64,000 nucleotides of DNA from Moraxella canis (GCF_002014965.1 NZ_MUXT01000008.1:86753-150752); one strand, 5' to 3'. Shown: positions 19,167-28,886, counted from the stretch's first letter. Translations and numbers: made by a program. Notes: generated by a model from the sequence alone, not told the origin.

Positions 19167-20258
19167 TTAGGTTGATTGAGTAAATTTAGCCAGTGCATTT
19201 AGTTTATCTAAAGCATCTGAGGTGGTCATAACTTGCTTGGCAATGGCGACGCCTTCGGCATGTGTCTTGGCACGACCTGCTACATAAATGGCAGCGCCTG
19301 CGTTAATGGCGATAAGATCGCGAGCCTTTAAGGTGATGTCATCAGAGGCTTTGCCGCCAAGTGCATTTTGGATGATATCAAGGCTTTGGGCGGAGTCGGT
19401 AACGTTCAGTCCATGTAAAGTCTTTGAGGCAATTCCAACATCTTCGGGCTGACAGAGATAAGTACGCACCACACCATCTTTAAGCTCAGCGACATGCGTA
19501 CCTGCCGCAAGGCTAAATTCATCCAAGCCATCTTGGGAGTGTACCACCATCACATGGGTAAGACCAAGTTTATCAAAAACATACGCCAAAGGCTCGCACA
19601 GCTCAGGGCTAAATACCCCAACCACAGCACGCTTAACATTGGCAGGATTGGTCAGTGGACCTAAAATATTAAAAATAGTGCGCACTTTGAGCTGTCGTCG
19701 GACACTGATGGCATGGCGCATGGCAGGGTGATGATTAGGTGCAAATAAAAAGCCGATGCCAAGCGTGTTGATGGCATCAATAGTCCTCGGTTTATCTATA
19801 TCTAAGCGCACACCTGCAAGACTTAGCACATCCGATGAGCCTGACGAGGTCGACACGCCGCGGTTACCATGCTTGGCAATGGTCACGCCTGCTGCTGCCG
19901 CCACAAAAGCAGATGCTGTGGATACATTAAATAAATTTGAGCCATCACCACCTGTACCGACGATATCGACTGCATGATCATCTTCAATCTTAATGGTGTC
20001 TGCAAGCTCAATCATGGTCTTGGCGCAGGCGCTGATTTCATCAATCGATTCGCCTTTTTGGCGCAGCGCAATTAAAATCGCTCCCATCAAGGCATCAGGG
20101 CAGCGACCTTGCATGATAATGAGCATGACTTGGCGCATTTCATGAGCGGTAAGCTCGATATGTTTCAGTAAGCGCGCCAAAGCTTTGGTAAGTATGGCTA
20201 AAATCTCATCATCGCTCATTGAGGTGATGTCTTCAGGCGTTATGGAAGTATGGGTCAT
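19167..20258 (-). CDS. trpD: Anthranilate phosphoribosyltransferase
   Basis: Transfers phosphoribose from PRPP to anthranilate. Signatures VDIVGTGGDGSNLFNVST, KHGNRGVSTSSGSSDVL and RTIFNILGPLTNPAN are intact. About 363 residues from the ATG at 20258; an in-frame TTG at 20270 would add four. The N-terminus is some 15 residues longer than most TrpD. It lies between trpG and trpC in the order G-D-C seen in Acinetobacter and Pseudomonas. Confidence 0.96.
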   Translation of the reverse strand: MTHTSITPEDITSMSDDEILAILTKALARLLKHIELTAHEMRQVMLIIMQGRCPDALMGAILIALRQKGESIDEISACAKTMIELADTIKIEDDHAVDIVGTGGDGSNLFNVSTASAFVAAAAGVTIAKHGNRGVSTSSGSSDVLSLAGVRLDIDKPRTIDAINTLGIGFLFAPNHHPAMRHAISVRRQLKVRTIFNILGPLTNPANVKRAVVGVFSPELCEPLAYVFDKLGLTHVMVVHSQDGLDEFSLAAGTHVAELKDGVVRTYLCQPEDVGIASKTLHGLNVTDSAQSLDIIQNALGGKASDDITLKARDLIAINAGAAIYVAGRAKTHAEGVAIAKQVMTTSDALDKLNALAKFTQST

Positions 20259-20300
20259 GGTACTTTGCAATCATTTAATTATAAAACTAAGTCAATATTT

Positions 20301-20924
20301 TTAAGCGACTTCAGGCAGGGCGTCATTATCAAGCTTTGCCAGACCACAGCGTTTTAAAAAATTATTAAATATCTGATAGCCGTGTTCGCTCAAAATGGAT
20401 TCAGGGTGAAACTGCACGCCTTCAATATCAAGCGACTTGTGGCGCACGCCCATGATTTCTTGTAGTGAGCCGTCAGGATTATTTGTCCAAGCGGTGACTT
20501 CTAAGCAGTCGGGCAGTGTGGCTTTATCAATCACCAATGAATGATAGCGCGTGGCATTAAAAGGATTTGGAATATCAGCAAAAACGCCTTGATTGGTATG
20601 GTGGACAGCTGACAGGCGCCCATGCATCACTTCGCCAGCACGCACAACTTGACCGCCAAAAGCTTGTCCAATGGCTTGATGACCTAAGCAAACGCCCAAA
20701 ATTGGAATTTTTCCTGATAATTTTTCTAAAATTTCAAGCGTGACGCCCGCTTCACTTGGACTGCATGGACCAGGACCCAAAACAATCGCTTGGGGTGCAA
20801 GCTCAGTGATTTGATCTAAAGTGGTTTCATCGTTCCGCCAAACGGTAATCTCTTGTTGAAGCTCTCCAAAGTACTGAACAATATTATAAGTAAAGCTACA
20901 GTAGTTATCGATCATTAGCATCAT
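20301..20924 (-). CDS. trpG: Anthranilate/aminodeoxychorismate synthase glutaminase subunit
   Basis: A 207-residue class I glutamine amidotransferase supplying ammonia to TrpE (and probably PabB). The nucleophile is Cys in [10 protein letters not shown], and the catalytic His-Glu pair is in [15 protein letters not shown] lies 8 bases before the first ATG. Odd: the near-invariant Asp of DNYDSFTYN is Cys here ([10 protein letters not shown]), which needs two base changes. trpE is not in the window. Confidence 0.95.
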   Translation of the reverse strand: MMLMIDNYCSFTYNIVQYFGELQQEITVWRNDETTLDQITELAPQAIVLGPGPCSPSEAGVTLEILEKLSGKIPILGVCLGHQAIGQAFGGQVVRAGEVMHGRLSAVHHTNQGVFADIPNPFNATRYHSLVIDKATLPDCLEVTAWTNNPDGSLQEIMGVRHKSLDIEGVQFHPESILSEHGYQIFNNFLKRCGLAKLDNDALPEVA

Positions 20925-21281
20925 GCTTGCATTCCTTGGTGCTTGATATTATGAGTATCTCATCGAATAAGTTGGCTATTTTAGCACGATGAGGCGACGG
21001 TTAAAAGTCAAATATCCCAAAACTGCACGCGCCAGATATCGCTGATAAATTCATTCAGACTTGCTGCCACTAAGCCTTTTATTAAGCGAGCTGATTTGGT
21101 TAAATATTTTAAAAATTAATCTTAATCAAAACAACCAATAATTAAGCTAAGTCAGACAAATGCTGACCTGTCTATCGGCTTTAAAGGTGATTAAATAAGC
21201 ACTAATTTATAAGCCAGCAAAGCAACCTATTTACAAACAGCAAGGCGGTGATGATGGCCGCCTTCTATGAGTGATTTTTAA
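20925..21281. other. Gap between panD and trpG: trpG promoter region
   Basis: No gene is visible in these 357 bp. On the minus strand TGCTAAAAT (20978-20986) is an extended -10 candidate about 50 bases before trpG. I searched for a trp leader peptide with tandem Trp codons and an attenuator and saw neither. The hairpin after panD lies at the high-coordinate end. Confidence 0.5.
21242..21264 (-). terminator. Possible terminator after panD
   Basis: A perfect 7-bp GC-rich stem (21242-21248 with 21258-21264) with a 9-base loop, 17 bp past the panD stop. It lacks a strong T-run on the minus strand, so it may be a stabilising hairpin only. Confidence 0.45.
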
Positions 21282-21665
21282 TTACCATACCGTATTGGCA
21301 GGCTCATAATGCAGCACATCGGTGATGTGATTGTTTGCATCGACAAGTACCACATTGGGCTGATGTGTCTGAGCTTCGCTGTCATTCATCATCAGATAAT
21401 TCATAATAATAATGACATCGCCTGGCTGCACCTTACGCGCGGCAGCACCATTGAGACACACCACACCGCTACCACGCTCACCTGCGATGGTATAAGTTTC
21501 AAATCGCTCACCGTTGTTATTGTTAACGATACTGACTTTTTCATTCACCAAAATACCTGCAGCATCCAACAAATCAACATCAACGGTGATGCTGCCAACA
21601 TAGTTTAGATTGGCTTGGGTAACGGTGGCGCGGTGAATTTTACCGCCCAAAAGAGTGCGAATCAT
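21282..21665 (-). CDS. panD: Aspartate 1-decarboxylase
   Basis: Makes beta-alanine for pantothenate. The 127-residue proenzyme has the self-cleavage site Gly24-Ser25 in NYVGSITVD, which yields the pyruvoyl group, and the active-site regions KIHRATVT and [11 protein letters not shown]. The ATG at 21665 has GGAAA upstream; a TTG 15 bases earlier falls on that same sequence. It is the last gene of a uup-acyltransferase-panD unit. Confidence 0.97.
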   Translation of the reverse strand: MIRTLLGGKIHRATVTQANLNYVGSITVDVDLLDAAGILVNEKVSIVNNNNGERFETYTIAGERGSGVVCLNGAAARKVQPGDVIIIMNYLMMNDSEAQTHQPNVVLVDANNHITDVLHYEPANTVW

Positions 21666-21688
21666 AGCTTTAGTTTCCAAATCAAAGA

Positions 21689-22723
21689 TTAATATTGATA
21701 GTAGTTGGTGTCATCGGCTTGGTTTTTAAAGCGGCGATGAAACCACATCCACTGACTGATGTCTTTTTTGATACTAGACTCAATCAAGCGATTGATGCGC
21801 TCAGCGTCTGCCACTTCGTCAGCACTTGGATAATTTTCTAAAGCGGCGCTTAGACTGATATGATAATGCGGGCGACGACCGCTTGGGATATGATCAGGGG
21901 TTTGTCTGAGCATATCCATCATGATGACTGCAGGAGGATTGGTTTTATCCCCCAGTTTTGCAAGGCGGCGCTGAGCGGTAATTGTCGCCGCGGGCACACC
22001 AAAAAAAGTTGCCATCACACCATGCTCAAGACCAAAATCTTGATCTGGCGAGTACCAAATCACACGACCTTGTTTGATGCGCGTGATAAGCTTTTTCATA
22101 TCGCGGTTTGAGATTTGTTCATCAAAGATTCGACGACGCGCGTTATAAATAAACCATTCAAGCACAGGATTATTTTGTGGGCGATACACACAGTCCGCCG
22201 CAAAAAATTGTGTACATAGCCGACCTCCCAAATCAAGTGTGGTATAGTGCCCGCCAAGTAAAATCACCGCTTTGCCTTGCTGCTGTGCGCTAATTAGATG
22301 GTGTAGGCCTGAAATGCTAAAAGTGCGCTTAAAGACATTCGGCCGAAACCATGCGCATAAACTTTCAAAAATACCAATGCCTTGGTTAATAAATACCTGC
22401 CTTGCGACTGATAAGCGCTCCAAATCTGACTGATTGGGAAAAGCAAGTTTTAGATTCGTGAGCGTATCTTGGACACGGCTTTTGGATAATTTAAAGGCTA
22501 AAATCCCAATACGCTTACCGATCCAAAATTGCCAACGAAGCGGCAAATAGATTAAGGGTAAAATTAAGACAAAACCCAACCAAAACCCCCAATATTTGGG
22601 GTGTAAAAATTGCCACTCAAATGATTTAGGCTTGGCTTGGCTTGTCTGCTTATGAGTGTCTGTCAGACTTGGCATATCTTTGATTGAGGGCATTGTGGAC
22701 TTGCTTTTGTTAGGGTAGCTCAT
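21689..22723 (-). CDS. LpxL/HtrB-like lysophospholipid acyltransferase
   Basis: A 344-residue inner membrane protein with one hydrophobic segment (around residues 45-65) and the catalytic H-x4-D motif in [11 protein letters not shown]. Family members add secondary acyl chains to Kdo2-lipid A; this is the likely role, with LpxL against LpxM specificity undecided. [19 protein letters not shown] resembles the substrate loop of the HtrB family. Its ATG overlaps the uup stop by 4 bases. The N-terminal 35 residues are a polar extension. Confidence 0.87.
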   Translation of the reverse strand: MSYPNKSKSTMPSIKDMPSLTDTHKQTSQAKPKSFEWQFLHPKYWGFWLGFVLILPLIYLPLRWQFWIGKRIGILAFKLSKSRVQDTLTNLKLAFPNQSDLERLSVARQVFINQGIGIFESLCAWFRPNVFKRTFSISGLHHLISAQQQGKAVILLGGHYTTLDLGGRLCTQFFAADCVYRPQNNPVLEWFIYNARRRIFDEQISNRDMKKLITRIKQGRVIWYSPDQDFGLEHGVMATFFGVPAATITAQRRLAKLGDKTNPPAVIMMDMLRQTPDHIPSGRRPHYHISLSAALENYPSADEVADAERINRLIESSIKKDISQWMWFHRRFKNQADDTNYYQY

Positions 22724-24666
22724 TTGATAATACTCTCAAGCTCATCCCATCTTTCAAGCTTTGTCATCAAAAGCTCATCGATCTGTACCAAGCGCTCACT
22801 GGCTTTGGTTGCGGCTGCCAAATCGGTGTTAAACCATGAACCGTCTTCAAGCTTGGCAGCCAGTGTTGACTGTTCATGTTCCAGCATGGCAATCTCATCA
22901 GGCAAGCTGTCTAATTCGCGCTGCTCTTTGTAGCTGAGCTTGCGTTTTGGTGCAGTATTTGTGCTTGGCTTGGGTTGAGTAGCAGGCTCGGCTTTATCAT
23001 CTTTTGGAGAATTAGACGGACTTGCGGGCTGACTGGCAAGCCATCTTTGGTGCTGCTCAAGATAATCTTGATAACCGCCAACATATTCCAAAACTACACC
23101 ATCGCCATGTTGGTCGGTGTCAAATACCCAAGTTTGGGTGACGACATTATCCATAAATGCGCGGTCATGGCTGATGAGCAATACTGTCCCTTCAAAATTC
23201 ACCACAAAATCTTCCAAAAGCTCAAGCGTTGCCATGTCCAGATCATTGGTCGGCTCGTCAAGGACTAACACATTGGCAGGTTTTAATAATAATTTGGCTA
23301 ATAAAACGCGTGCTTTTTCGCCCCCTGACAGCGCCTTAACGGGAGTTCGAGCACGATTTGGCGTGAATAAAAAATCTTGCAAATACCCCAAAATATGCGT
23401 CTTTCGTCCACCTGCTTCAACATGATCGGAGCCTTCTGAAACATTGTCTGCGACGGATTTTTCAGGATCCAAATCATCTTTTAGCTGATCAAAAAAAGCG
23501 ATATTAAGATTGGTACCAAGCTTAACCGAACCTGCTTGAATCGCTGAATTATCTAGTCCCAAGATGCTTTTGATCAATGTGGTTTTGCCAACGCCATTTT
23601 TGCCGATGATGCCAACCTTATCACCGCGCAGCAGTACGGTCGAAAACGCCTTAACCAAGGTTTTACTTTCGTATTCTAAAGTTAAGTGATTGACTTCACA
23701 AACAATTTTTCCAGATTTTTCACTACTACTTTGGCTAATTTGAACATTGCCTACGACATCACGACGCGCTTTTCTCTCTTCGCGCATGGCTTTTAGAGCG
23801 CGGACGCGACCTTCATTGCGAGTGCGACGTGCTTTGATGCCTTGGCGAATCCAAGCTTCTTCTTGGGCAAGTTTTTTATCAAATTCGGCAAAAGATTTTT
23901 CTTCGCTAGCAAGCTCAAGGGCTTTTAATTCTTGATAGCGAGCGTAGCCGCCAACACCTTGATTAACATCATAACTAGACAGCTGACCGCGATCAAGCTC
24001 AACGATGCGAGTGGCTAGCGCATCGACAAATCTTCTGTCGTGAGTAATGAATAAGACGGTCAATCGCTCATTTAATAAAAATTTTTCAAGCCAGTCGATG
24101 CTTTCAATATCCAAATGGTTGGTCGGTTCATCCAGCAGTAGCACATCTGGATTTGTTACCAGTGCGCGAGCTAGTAGCACACGGCGCTTACGCCCACCTG
24201 ATAATTCAGAAAGGCAGGCATCTGCTTCAAGCCCCATGCTATCAATCAGAGCGCGCGCTCTGCGCTCAAAATCCCAACCGTGTAGCGCATCTAGGGTCTG
24301 CTGAAGTTGGCTCATGGCTTGGCAAGCGTCGGTATTACCTGAGGCACAATCGATGCTGGCAAGTTGATAAGATTTGAGCGCCTGAGCGACCTTATCATCA
24401 CCGCTCATCACTACATCGAGCACGCTGGCTGACTCATTTGGCACATCTTGAGCCAGCATGGCGATCTTTGTACCATCTTTGATCAAAACTTCGCCGTCGT
24501 CGGCTTGTATTTGACGCATAATGAGCTTAAATAAGGTCGATTTGCCTTCTCCGTTTCGTCCAATTAAGCAAACGCGTTCACCCGGTTCAAGACTGAAATT
24601 AACGCCATCTAAAATCGGGGCAACACCAAACGCCAAATGTATATTTTTTAATTGAATCAAAGCCAT
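22720..24666 (-). CDS. uup: ABC-F family ATPase Uup
   Basis: A soluble protein of 648 residues with two ABC domains and no membrane segments, thus ABC-F. The first Walker A is GRNGEGKST (36-44), the signature is LSGGRKRR and Walker B is LLLDEPTNHLDIES. The second Walker A is GKNGVGKTT and its signature is LSGGEKAR. The C-terminal coiled coil (ELDSLPDEIAMLEHEQ) is the DNA/ribosome-interacting tail of Uup. Family members act on ribosomes; Uup loss in E. coli raises precise transposon excision. Divergent from slyX. Confidence 0.94.
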   Translation of the reverse strand: MALIQLKNIHLAFGVAPILDGVNFSLEPGERVCLIGRNGEGKSTLFKLIMRQIQADDGEVLIKDGTKIAMLAQDVPNESASVLDVVMSGDDKVAQALKSYQLASIDCASGNTDACQAMSQLQQTLDALHGWDFERRARALIDSMGLEADACLSELSGGRKRRVLLARALVTNPDVLLLDEPTNHLDIESIDWLEKFLLNERLTVLFITHDRRFVDALATRIVELDRGQLSSYDVNQGVGGYARYQELKALELASEEKSFAEFDKKLAQEEAWIRQGIKARRTRNEGRVRALKAMREERKARRDVVGNVQISQSSSEKSGKIVCEVNHLTLEYESKTLVKAFSTVLLRGDKVGIIGKNGVGKTTLIKSILGLDNSAIQAGSVKLGTNLNIAFFDQLKDDLDPEKSVADNVSEGSDHVEAGGRKTHILGYLQDFLFTPNRARTPVKALSGGEKARVLLAKLLLKPANVLVLDEPTNDLDMATLELLEDFVVNFEGTVLLISHDRAFMDNVVTQTWVFDTDQHGDGVVLEYVGGYQDYLEQHQRWLASQPASPSNSPKDDKAEPATQPKPSTNTAPKRKLSYKEQRELDSLPDEIAMLEHEQSTLAAKLEDGSWFNTDLAAATKASERLVQIDELLMTKLERWDELESIIK

Positions 24667-24786
24667 AAAAGTGTATTGATACTATAATAAATGAATTGAC
24701 TATCATATCAAATTTTTAAGCATAAATGGTGTGTTATGTCGTAAAATAAGCCATTTGATTGTGTAATTTAATCATTAGGTGGATTT

Positions 24787-25008
24787 ATGTCAAAAATTAA
24801 CAACTCAGCTTTGGTCGAGCTTCAAACTCGGATCAGTTTTTTGGAAGATGCCTGTGATCGATTGAGCGAAATCATCGCTCGCCAAGACCGTGAATTGATC
24901 GATCTACAAGATCAGCTAAAAATAATTTATCAGCAAATCCAGACTAAAACTGACGATGTCGGCATCGCACCATTTGATGTGATGGCGGACAGACCGCCAC
25001 ATTATTAA
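24787..25008 (+). CDS. slyX: SlyX family protein
   Basis: A 73-residue coiled-coil protein. LQTRISFLEDACDRLSEII and the C-terminal DRPPHY are typical of SlyX. Function is not established. AGGTGG lies 4 bases before the ATG. It is transcribed away from uup. The stretch from its stop to 25207 carries only the upstream region of the next gene. Confidence 0.9.
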   Translation: MSKINNSALVELQTRISFLEDACDRLSEIIARQDRELIDLQDQLKIIYQQIQTKTDDVGIAPFDVMADRPPHY

Positions 25009-25207
25009 GTCGTAGGGATTTGTCTAAAAAAAACATCGGTCTTGGTAAAAAATAAATTAAAAATTGTAAAAAAATAGGCATATTTCGCTTGTTTTGTGAT
25101 TAAATTTCATTTAAGATACAAACGTGTAAGACTTTTTGTACTGTTCTATAATAAGGAAGTATAGACAGTTTTACATATTTCTAAGGACTGATCTTTTGGA
25201 GAAAATA

Positions 25208-26689
25208 ATGAGCTTAAAATTTGGATATAAAGCGCTCAGCTTAGCTGTCATCTCAACATTAACCGCTACAGCAGCTCATGCTGCAGGTCTAGACCGTTCA
25301 GGTCAGGATATCACCGCATTCTTACAAGAAGGCACCTATGCAGAAACTGTCTATACCTATATTGACGCTGATGTGTCAGGTAAGGACACTTTGGGCAGAG
25401 ATACTGGTGATGCCGCTGAAGCTTATGATTTTTTCCGCTATGGCGTTAAAGCTGACCTAAACGACACCATTAGTATCGGTGTGTTATACGACGAGCCATT
25501 TGGTGCAGCGGTTCAGTATGGCGGTAACAGTAATTTTGTCACTGAAAGCGCTGATTCTGCTTATGCTGCCTTGGTTGCAGGCACACCTTTGGCACTTAAG
25601 CCCAGAGCTGAAATCGTTCAGACTGCTCAACAATACCAAAATGCTGGTAGTCTGGTCAAGCGACAAATTGCCAGTATTGTCAAAAGAGAATTAACCGAAG
25701 CTGCCAAACTACAAATCCGTGCCCAACATCCGAACTTACCTGCTAATCAAGTCAATGAATTGGCTAGACAAGCGGTTACTGACGAAGTTGTTGCAGATGC
25801 ATTGACCAAAATCGTCGCTGTCGGCAATATTGCAAAAACTGCTGAAACTCACGAAGGTCAAGGTACCAACGTAGAGATTCGCACCAATAATTTAACCATG
25901 CTTGTGGGCGCTAAACTGGGCGCCAACAAAAATTTCCAAATTTATGGTGGTCCAGCAGCACAAAGAGTGACAGGTCAAGTTCATTTACGCGGACCTGCTT
26001 ATCAGACGATGACAGGCTATGATGCCAAAATTGCCACCGACACTGAAGTGGGCTGGGTCGCCGGTATGGCATTTTATAAGCCTGAAATTGCCTTAAAGGC
26101 TGCTTTGACCTACCGCTCTGAAATTGAGCACGAAACTGAGATTGCTGAAGTGATTCCAGTAACTGGTTATCAGGGTACACAAGATTTTAAAGTTACCTTA
26201 CCTGAATCATGGAACTTAGACTTCCAAACTGGCGTAAATCCAACGACGCTATTAACAGCCAAAGTACGCTATGTGCCATGGTCTGATTTTGACATTCGCC
26301 CGACACAGTATACAGAAACCACAAAACGTCTATATCCGCAGGGATTGCCAATTGTTAGCTATGATAAAGACCAGTGGTCAGCTGAAGTTGGTTTGGGTAA
26401 GCGTGTGACTGACCGATTGGCAGTTTCGGGTGCGGTAGGCTGGGATAGTGGTGCAGGCAATCCTACAAGCACATTAGGTCCAATTAAAGGATACTATTCA
26501 CTGGGGCTAGGTGCGCGTTATAACTTCACGCCTGAATGGTCACTGTCCTTAGGCGGTAAGTACTTTAAATTTGGTGATGCAGACGCTCGCATTCCTTCGC
26601 AGGTGGCTGATAATGCTGGTACATCAGGTCGTTTTGATGACAATGACGGCTATGCTGTGGGTGTTAAATTGGCTTATCACGCCAAATAA
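25208..26689 (+). CDS. FadL/OMP E-like outer membrane transport protein
   Basis: A 493-residue protein with a signal peptide (MSLKFGYKAL to AHAAG, cleavage near residue 26) and the FadL-type start GLDRSGQDITAFLQEG. FadL barrels import hydrophobic molecules across the outer membrane; Moraxella catarrhalis OMP E is a family relative. GGAG lies 6 bases before the ATG, so the longer frame from 25136 is rejected. Odd: residues about 112-216 are an Ala/Glu/Lys-rich helical insertion absent from the usual layout, where DEPFGA is followed closely by the strand reading NVEIRTNNLT. The C-terminus ends YHAK, not in the usual aromatic residue. A candidate -10 TATAAT lies at about 25147. Confidence 0.87.
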   Translation: MSLKFGYKALSLAVISTLTATAAHAAGLDRSGQDITAFLQEGTYAETVYTYIDADVSGKDTLGRDTGDAAEAYDFFRYGVKADLNDTISIGVLYDEPFGAAVQYGGNSNFVTESADSAYAALVAGTPLALKPRAEIVQTAQQYQNAGSLVKRQIASIVKRELTEAAKLQIRAQHPNLPANQVNELARQAVTDEVVADALTKIVAVGNIAKTAETHEGQGTNVEIRTNNLTMLVGAKLGANKNFQIYGGPAAQRVTGQVHLRGPAYQTMTGYDAKIATDTEVGWVAGMAFYKPEIALKAALTYRSEIEHETEIAEVIPVTGYQGTQDFKVTLPESWNLDFQTGVNPTTLLTAKVRYVPWSDFDIRPTQYTETTKRLYPQGLPIVSYDKDQWSAEVGLGKRVTDRLAVSGAVGWDSGAGNPTSTLGPIKGYYSLGLGARYNFTPEWSLSLGGKYFKFGDADARIPSQVADNAGTSGRFDDNDGYAVGVKLAYHAK

Positions 26690-26717
26690 TTTAAGCAATC
26701 CCATTAGATACTTCAAT

Positions 26718-26749
26718 AAAAATAGCTTGAATATTTTCAAGCTATTTTT
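26718..26749. terminator. Bidirectional terminator between fadL-like gene and L,D-transpeptidase
   Basis: A perfect 12-bp stem (26720-26731 with 26736-26747) with a TATT loop, an A-run before it and a T-run after it. It lies between convergent genes. Confidence 0.9.
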
Positions 26750-26794
26750 ATTTTAAAGTCTTTTTAAAGTCTAAAAAGTGTTAAGCTCAGTCAA

Positions 26795-27856
26795 TTAGCG
26801 GATTTCAACAGTGGCGCCGTTTTCGATCACAGCGACCAATTCAAGCACATCCCAATTGGTCAGGCGGATACAGCCAAGGGATGATTGGCGACTGATGCCT
26901 TCTGGTACCGGCGAACCGTGGATACCATAGCTTGGTTTATTCAAACCCATCCACACCACACCGACAGGACTATTGGGTCCTGGTGGCAAATAATAGACTT
27001 TTTTGTCTTCGCTATCGCGATTTACCGTCGCCTTATAAGTTGGCATTTTGACTTTATTGATAATTTTATACTTACCGCCTGGCGTAGTACTGGCTTCACC
27101 GCCGACTGTCGTTGGATACGTGGCGACAAGTTGATTGCCATGAAAGGCGTATAAAATCTTATCCTTACGATCCGCAACGACGCGATCCACCACACCTTCA
27201 AAAGGCTTACCTGTATTGATAACGGTGATAGTTTCGCCAGCGACAAAGCGTTTATTTGGATTCAGTTTTCTTAGATATGCTACATCCATATGAAACCTTT
27301 CGCCAAGCATCTCTTGAATGCTTTCATAACTCAAAGCCTTGAGTTTAGAGCGAGATTCTGCGTCGCTTGGTAATTTTCTATATGGCCCTTTTGCATCTGC
27401 TTCAGTGATGGTATAACTGACCAAAACTGGCTGATCGGCGGGAATGTCATCAATTAGTGCATCCCACGTTGCTTGATTCATCTTACCAGTCGGTTCCAAG
27501 CCTTTGATTTTTTGGAAGTTTGTCAATGCCTTTTTGGAATTCATACCCCAGCCACCATCAATAGGACCGGGCGACGCATGATTCCAATCAAGCAGCACTT
27601 GCATTTTTACGGTCATGGCGGTATTGACTTTCATATTTTCTGTCCAAACCGACTCATTGACACGGCGAGCATATTCATCCAAACCATGGATAGTTGTGCG
27701 CTTGCCACCTTGTTCGATGCTGTTAATTGTGCTGTTATCGGTTTGAGCTGGGATAACCACCTCGCCCGATACGATATCACCATCAGTATTTGCATGCGCT
27801 GTGACGATAATCAATAAACTTGCCATAGCCAAACTTAAGGGCTTAATGAATGTCAT
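26795..27856 (-). CDS. L,D-transpeptidase (YkuD family) with peptidoglycan-binding domain
   Basis: A periplasmic 353-residue enzyme with signal peptide (cleavage near AHA, residue 22). Then comes a PG_binding_1-like domain (DGGWGMNSKKALTNFQKIKGL), a LysM-like stretch (FHMDVAYLRKLNPNKRFVAGE), and a YkuD catalytic domain with GIHGSPVPEG and the active-site SSLGCIRLTNWD (Cys nucleophile, His, Arg). Members make 3-3 peptidoglycan cross-links or attach proteins to peptidoglycan. It follows the SIMPL gene on the same strand, but a terminator separates them. Confidence 0.92.
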   Translation of the reverse strand: MTFIKPLSLAMASLLIIVTAHANTDGDIVSGEVVIPAQTDNSTINSIEQGGKRTTIHGLDEYARRVNESVWTENMKVNTAMTVKMQVLLDWNHASPGPIDGGWGMNSKKALTNFQKIKGLEPTGKMNQATWDALIDDIPADQPVLVSYTITEADAKGPYRKLPSDAESRSKLKALSYESIQEMLGERFHMDVAYLRKLNPNKRFVAGETITVINTGKPFEGVVDRVVADRKDKILYAFHGNQLVATYPTTVGGEASTTPGGKYKIINKVKMPTYKATVNRDSEDKKVYYLPPGPNSPVGVVWMGLNKPSYGIHGSPVPEGISRQSSLGCIRLTNWDVLELVAVIENGATVEIR

Positions 27857-27896
27857 AGTAAATCCTAAAAAATATTTTCACCATTATATCACGACC

Positions 27897-27936
27897 AAAA
27901 ACCCACCACAATTTTAAACATTATTGGTGGATTTTT
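27897..27936 (-). terminator. Terminator after the SIMPL-domain gene
   Basis: On the minus strand a 12-bp stem with one G-T pair (27897-27908 with 27925-27936) flanked by A and T runs, starting about 25 bp past the stop. Confidence 0.75.
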
Positions 27937-27960
27937 TAGTGGCTAAGGTTTTGGGTCAAA

Positions 27961-28662
27961 TTATTTATCAACTTCAATGGTGCCATTGGCAGAATAATTC
28001 AGCGTCGTCGTACCTGCTTCCAAATTTTGGGCAGCAATACCTTCTGCAGAGGCATCCGCAAGTTTTGCCGTTGCCATCACAGGCGTGGGGCGATAATAAT
28101 TATTACCACCCAAATTAACATTGACAATCTTATAACTATTAGCACCAAAAGCTTGACTAATGATTTGTGCATCACTAGTAAAGCGAGCAATGGCTTGTAG
28201 CTTCAAGCGCTTTTCTTCAGAATCGCGCAGCTCATCAGAAACGCCAAAGCCAATATTTTGAATCACTAAAATGGACTGTAAGTCGGCTATGAGCTGACTT
28301 GCTTTTTCAAAATCATTGCTTTTGATATTCAAAGATGCCGTACCTGTAAAGCCAATAATTTTTGAGCTATTGTTGGCGTATCTTGGGTAAGTGCTTTGTC
28401 TACCGGTTGTGACGACAACTTCTGGATAACGCTTGGCGATTTGCATTGCCGCATTGATGCTATTGTTCAATTCCTTGGCGATCGCAGCAGCTGTCGAAGC
28501 TTGAGCGGTTTTGGTCATGACTGCGTGCATTTCGTCATTAGCAATTTCGCTTCTGACTTCGGTGTTAAAGCTAATACGGTTGTATCCTTCCGCTTGCGCT
28601 GGCATGGCAAAGGCGCTCGCGATTAAAGCAGAGCCAAATAAAGCAAAGGGGACTTTTTTCAT
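27961..28662 (-). CDS. SIMPL domain (DUF541) periplasmic protein
   Basis: A 233-residue protein with a signal peptide (MKKVPFALFGSALIASAFAMPAQA, cleaved after AQA). The rest matches a SIMPL/DUF541 domain: FNTEVRSEIANDEMHAVM at the N-terminus, then YPEVVVTTGRQSTYPRY and the C-terminal strand TTLNYSANGTIEV. The biochemical role of bacterial SIMPL proteins is poorly known; some affect oxidative stress resistance. The ATG at 28662 is chosen for the signal peptide; a GTG at 28680 is possible. Confidence 0.85.
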   Translation of the reverse strand: MKKVPFALFGSALIASAFAMPAQAEGYNRISFNTEVRSEIANDEMHAVMTKTAQASTAAAIAKELNNSINAAMQIAKRYPEVVVTTGRQSTYPRYANNSSKIIGFTGTASLNIKSNDFEKASQLIADLQSILVIQNIGFGVSDELRDSEEKRLKLQAIARFTSDAQIISQAFGANSYKIVNVNLGGNNYYRPTPVMATAKLADASAEGIAAQNLEAGTTTLNYSANGTIEVDK

Positions 28663-28886
28663 TATCTCAAATCTCACCAAACAATTGTACTAATCAGTTA
28701 TAAAACTACTAACTGATACTTATATAAAGTATAGCCATCATTATAAAACTTATTTTATTATAATTTGTAACTGACAATAATAAAATTTGTAAAATTATGC
28801 TAATACCTAGCTTATTCAGCAGGGTTATTTAAAACAGCATAGGCATTAGCTAGCTGATTGGACTTTACCTAAGAATCATCTTTAAT
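28663..28886. other. Gap between SIMPL gene and argF with an imperfect inverted repeat
   Basis: An inverted repeat of 11-bp arms with one mismatch sits at 28799-28809 and 28840-28850 (GCTAATACCTA against TAGGCATTAGC). It may form the 3' end of the argF transcript, but it has no proper T-run. The remaining sequence is AT-rich. Confidence 0.4.

Noticed and set aside
20925..21240. A trp attenuator upstream of trpG
   Set aside because: No short ORF with tandem Trp codons and no terminator/antiterminator pair could be found on the minus strand.
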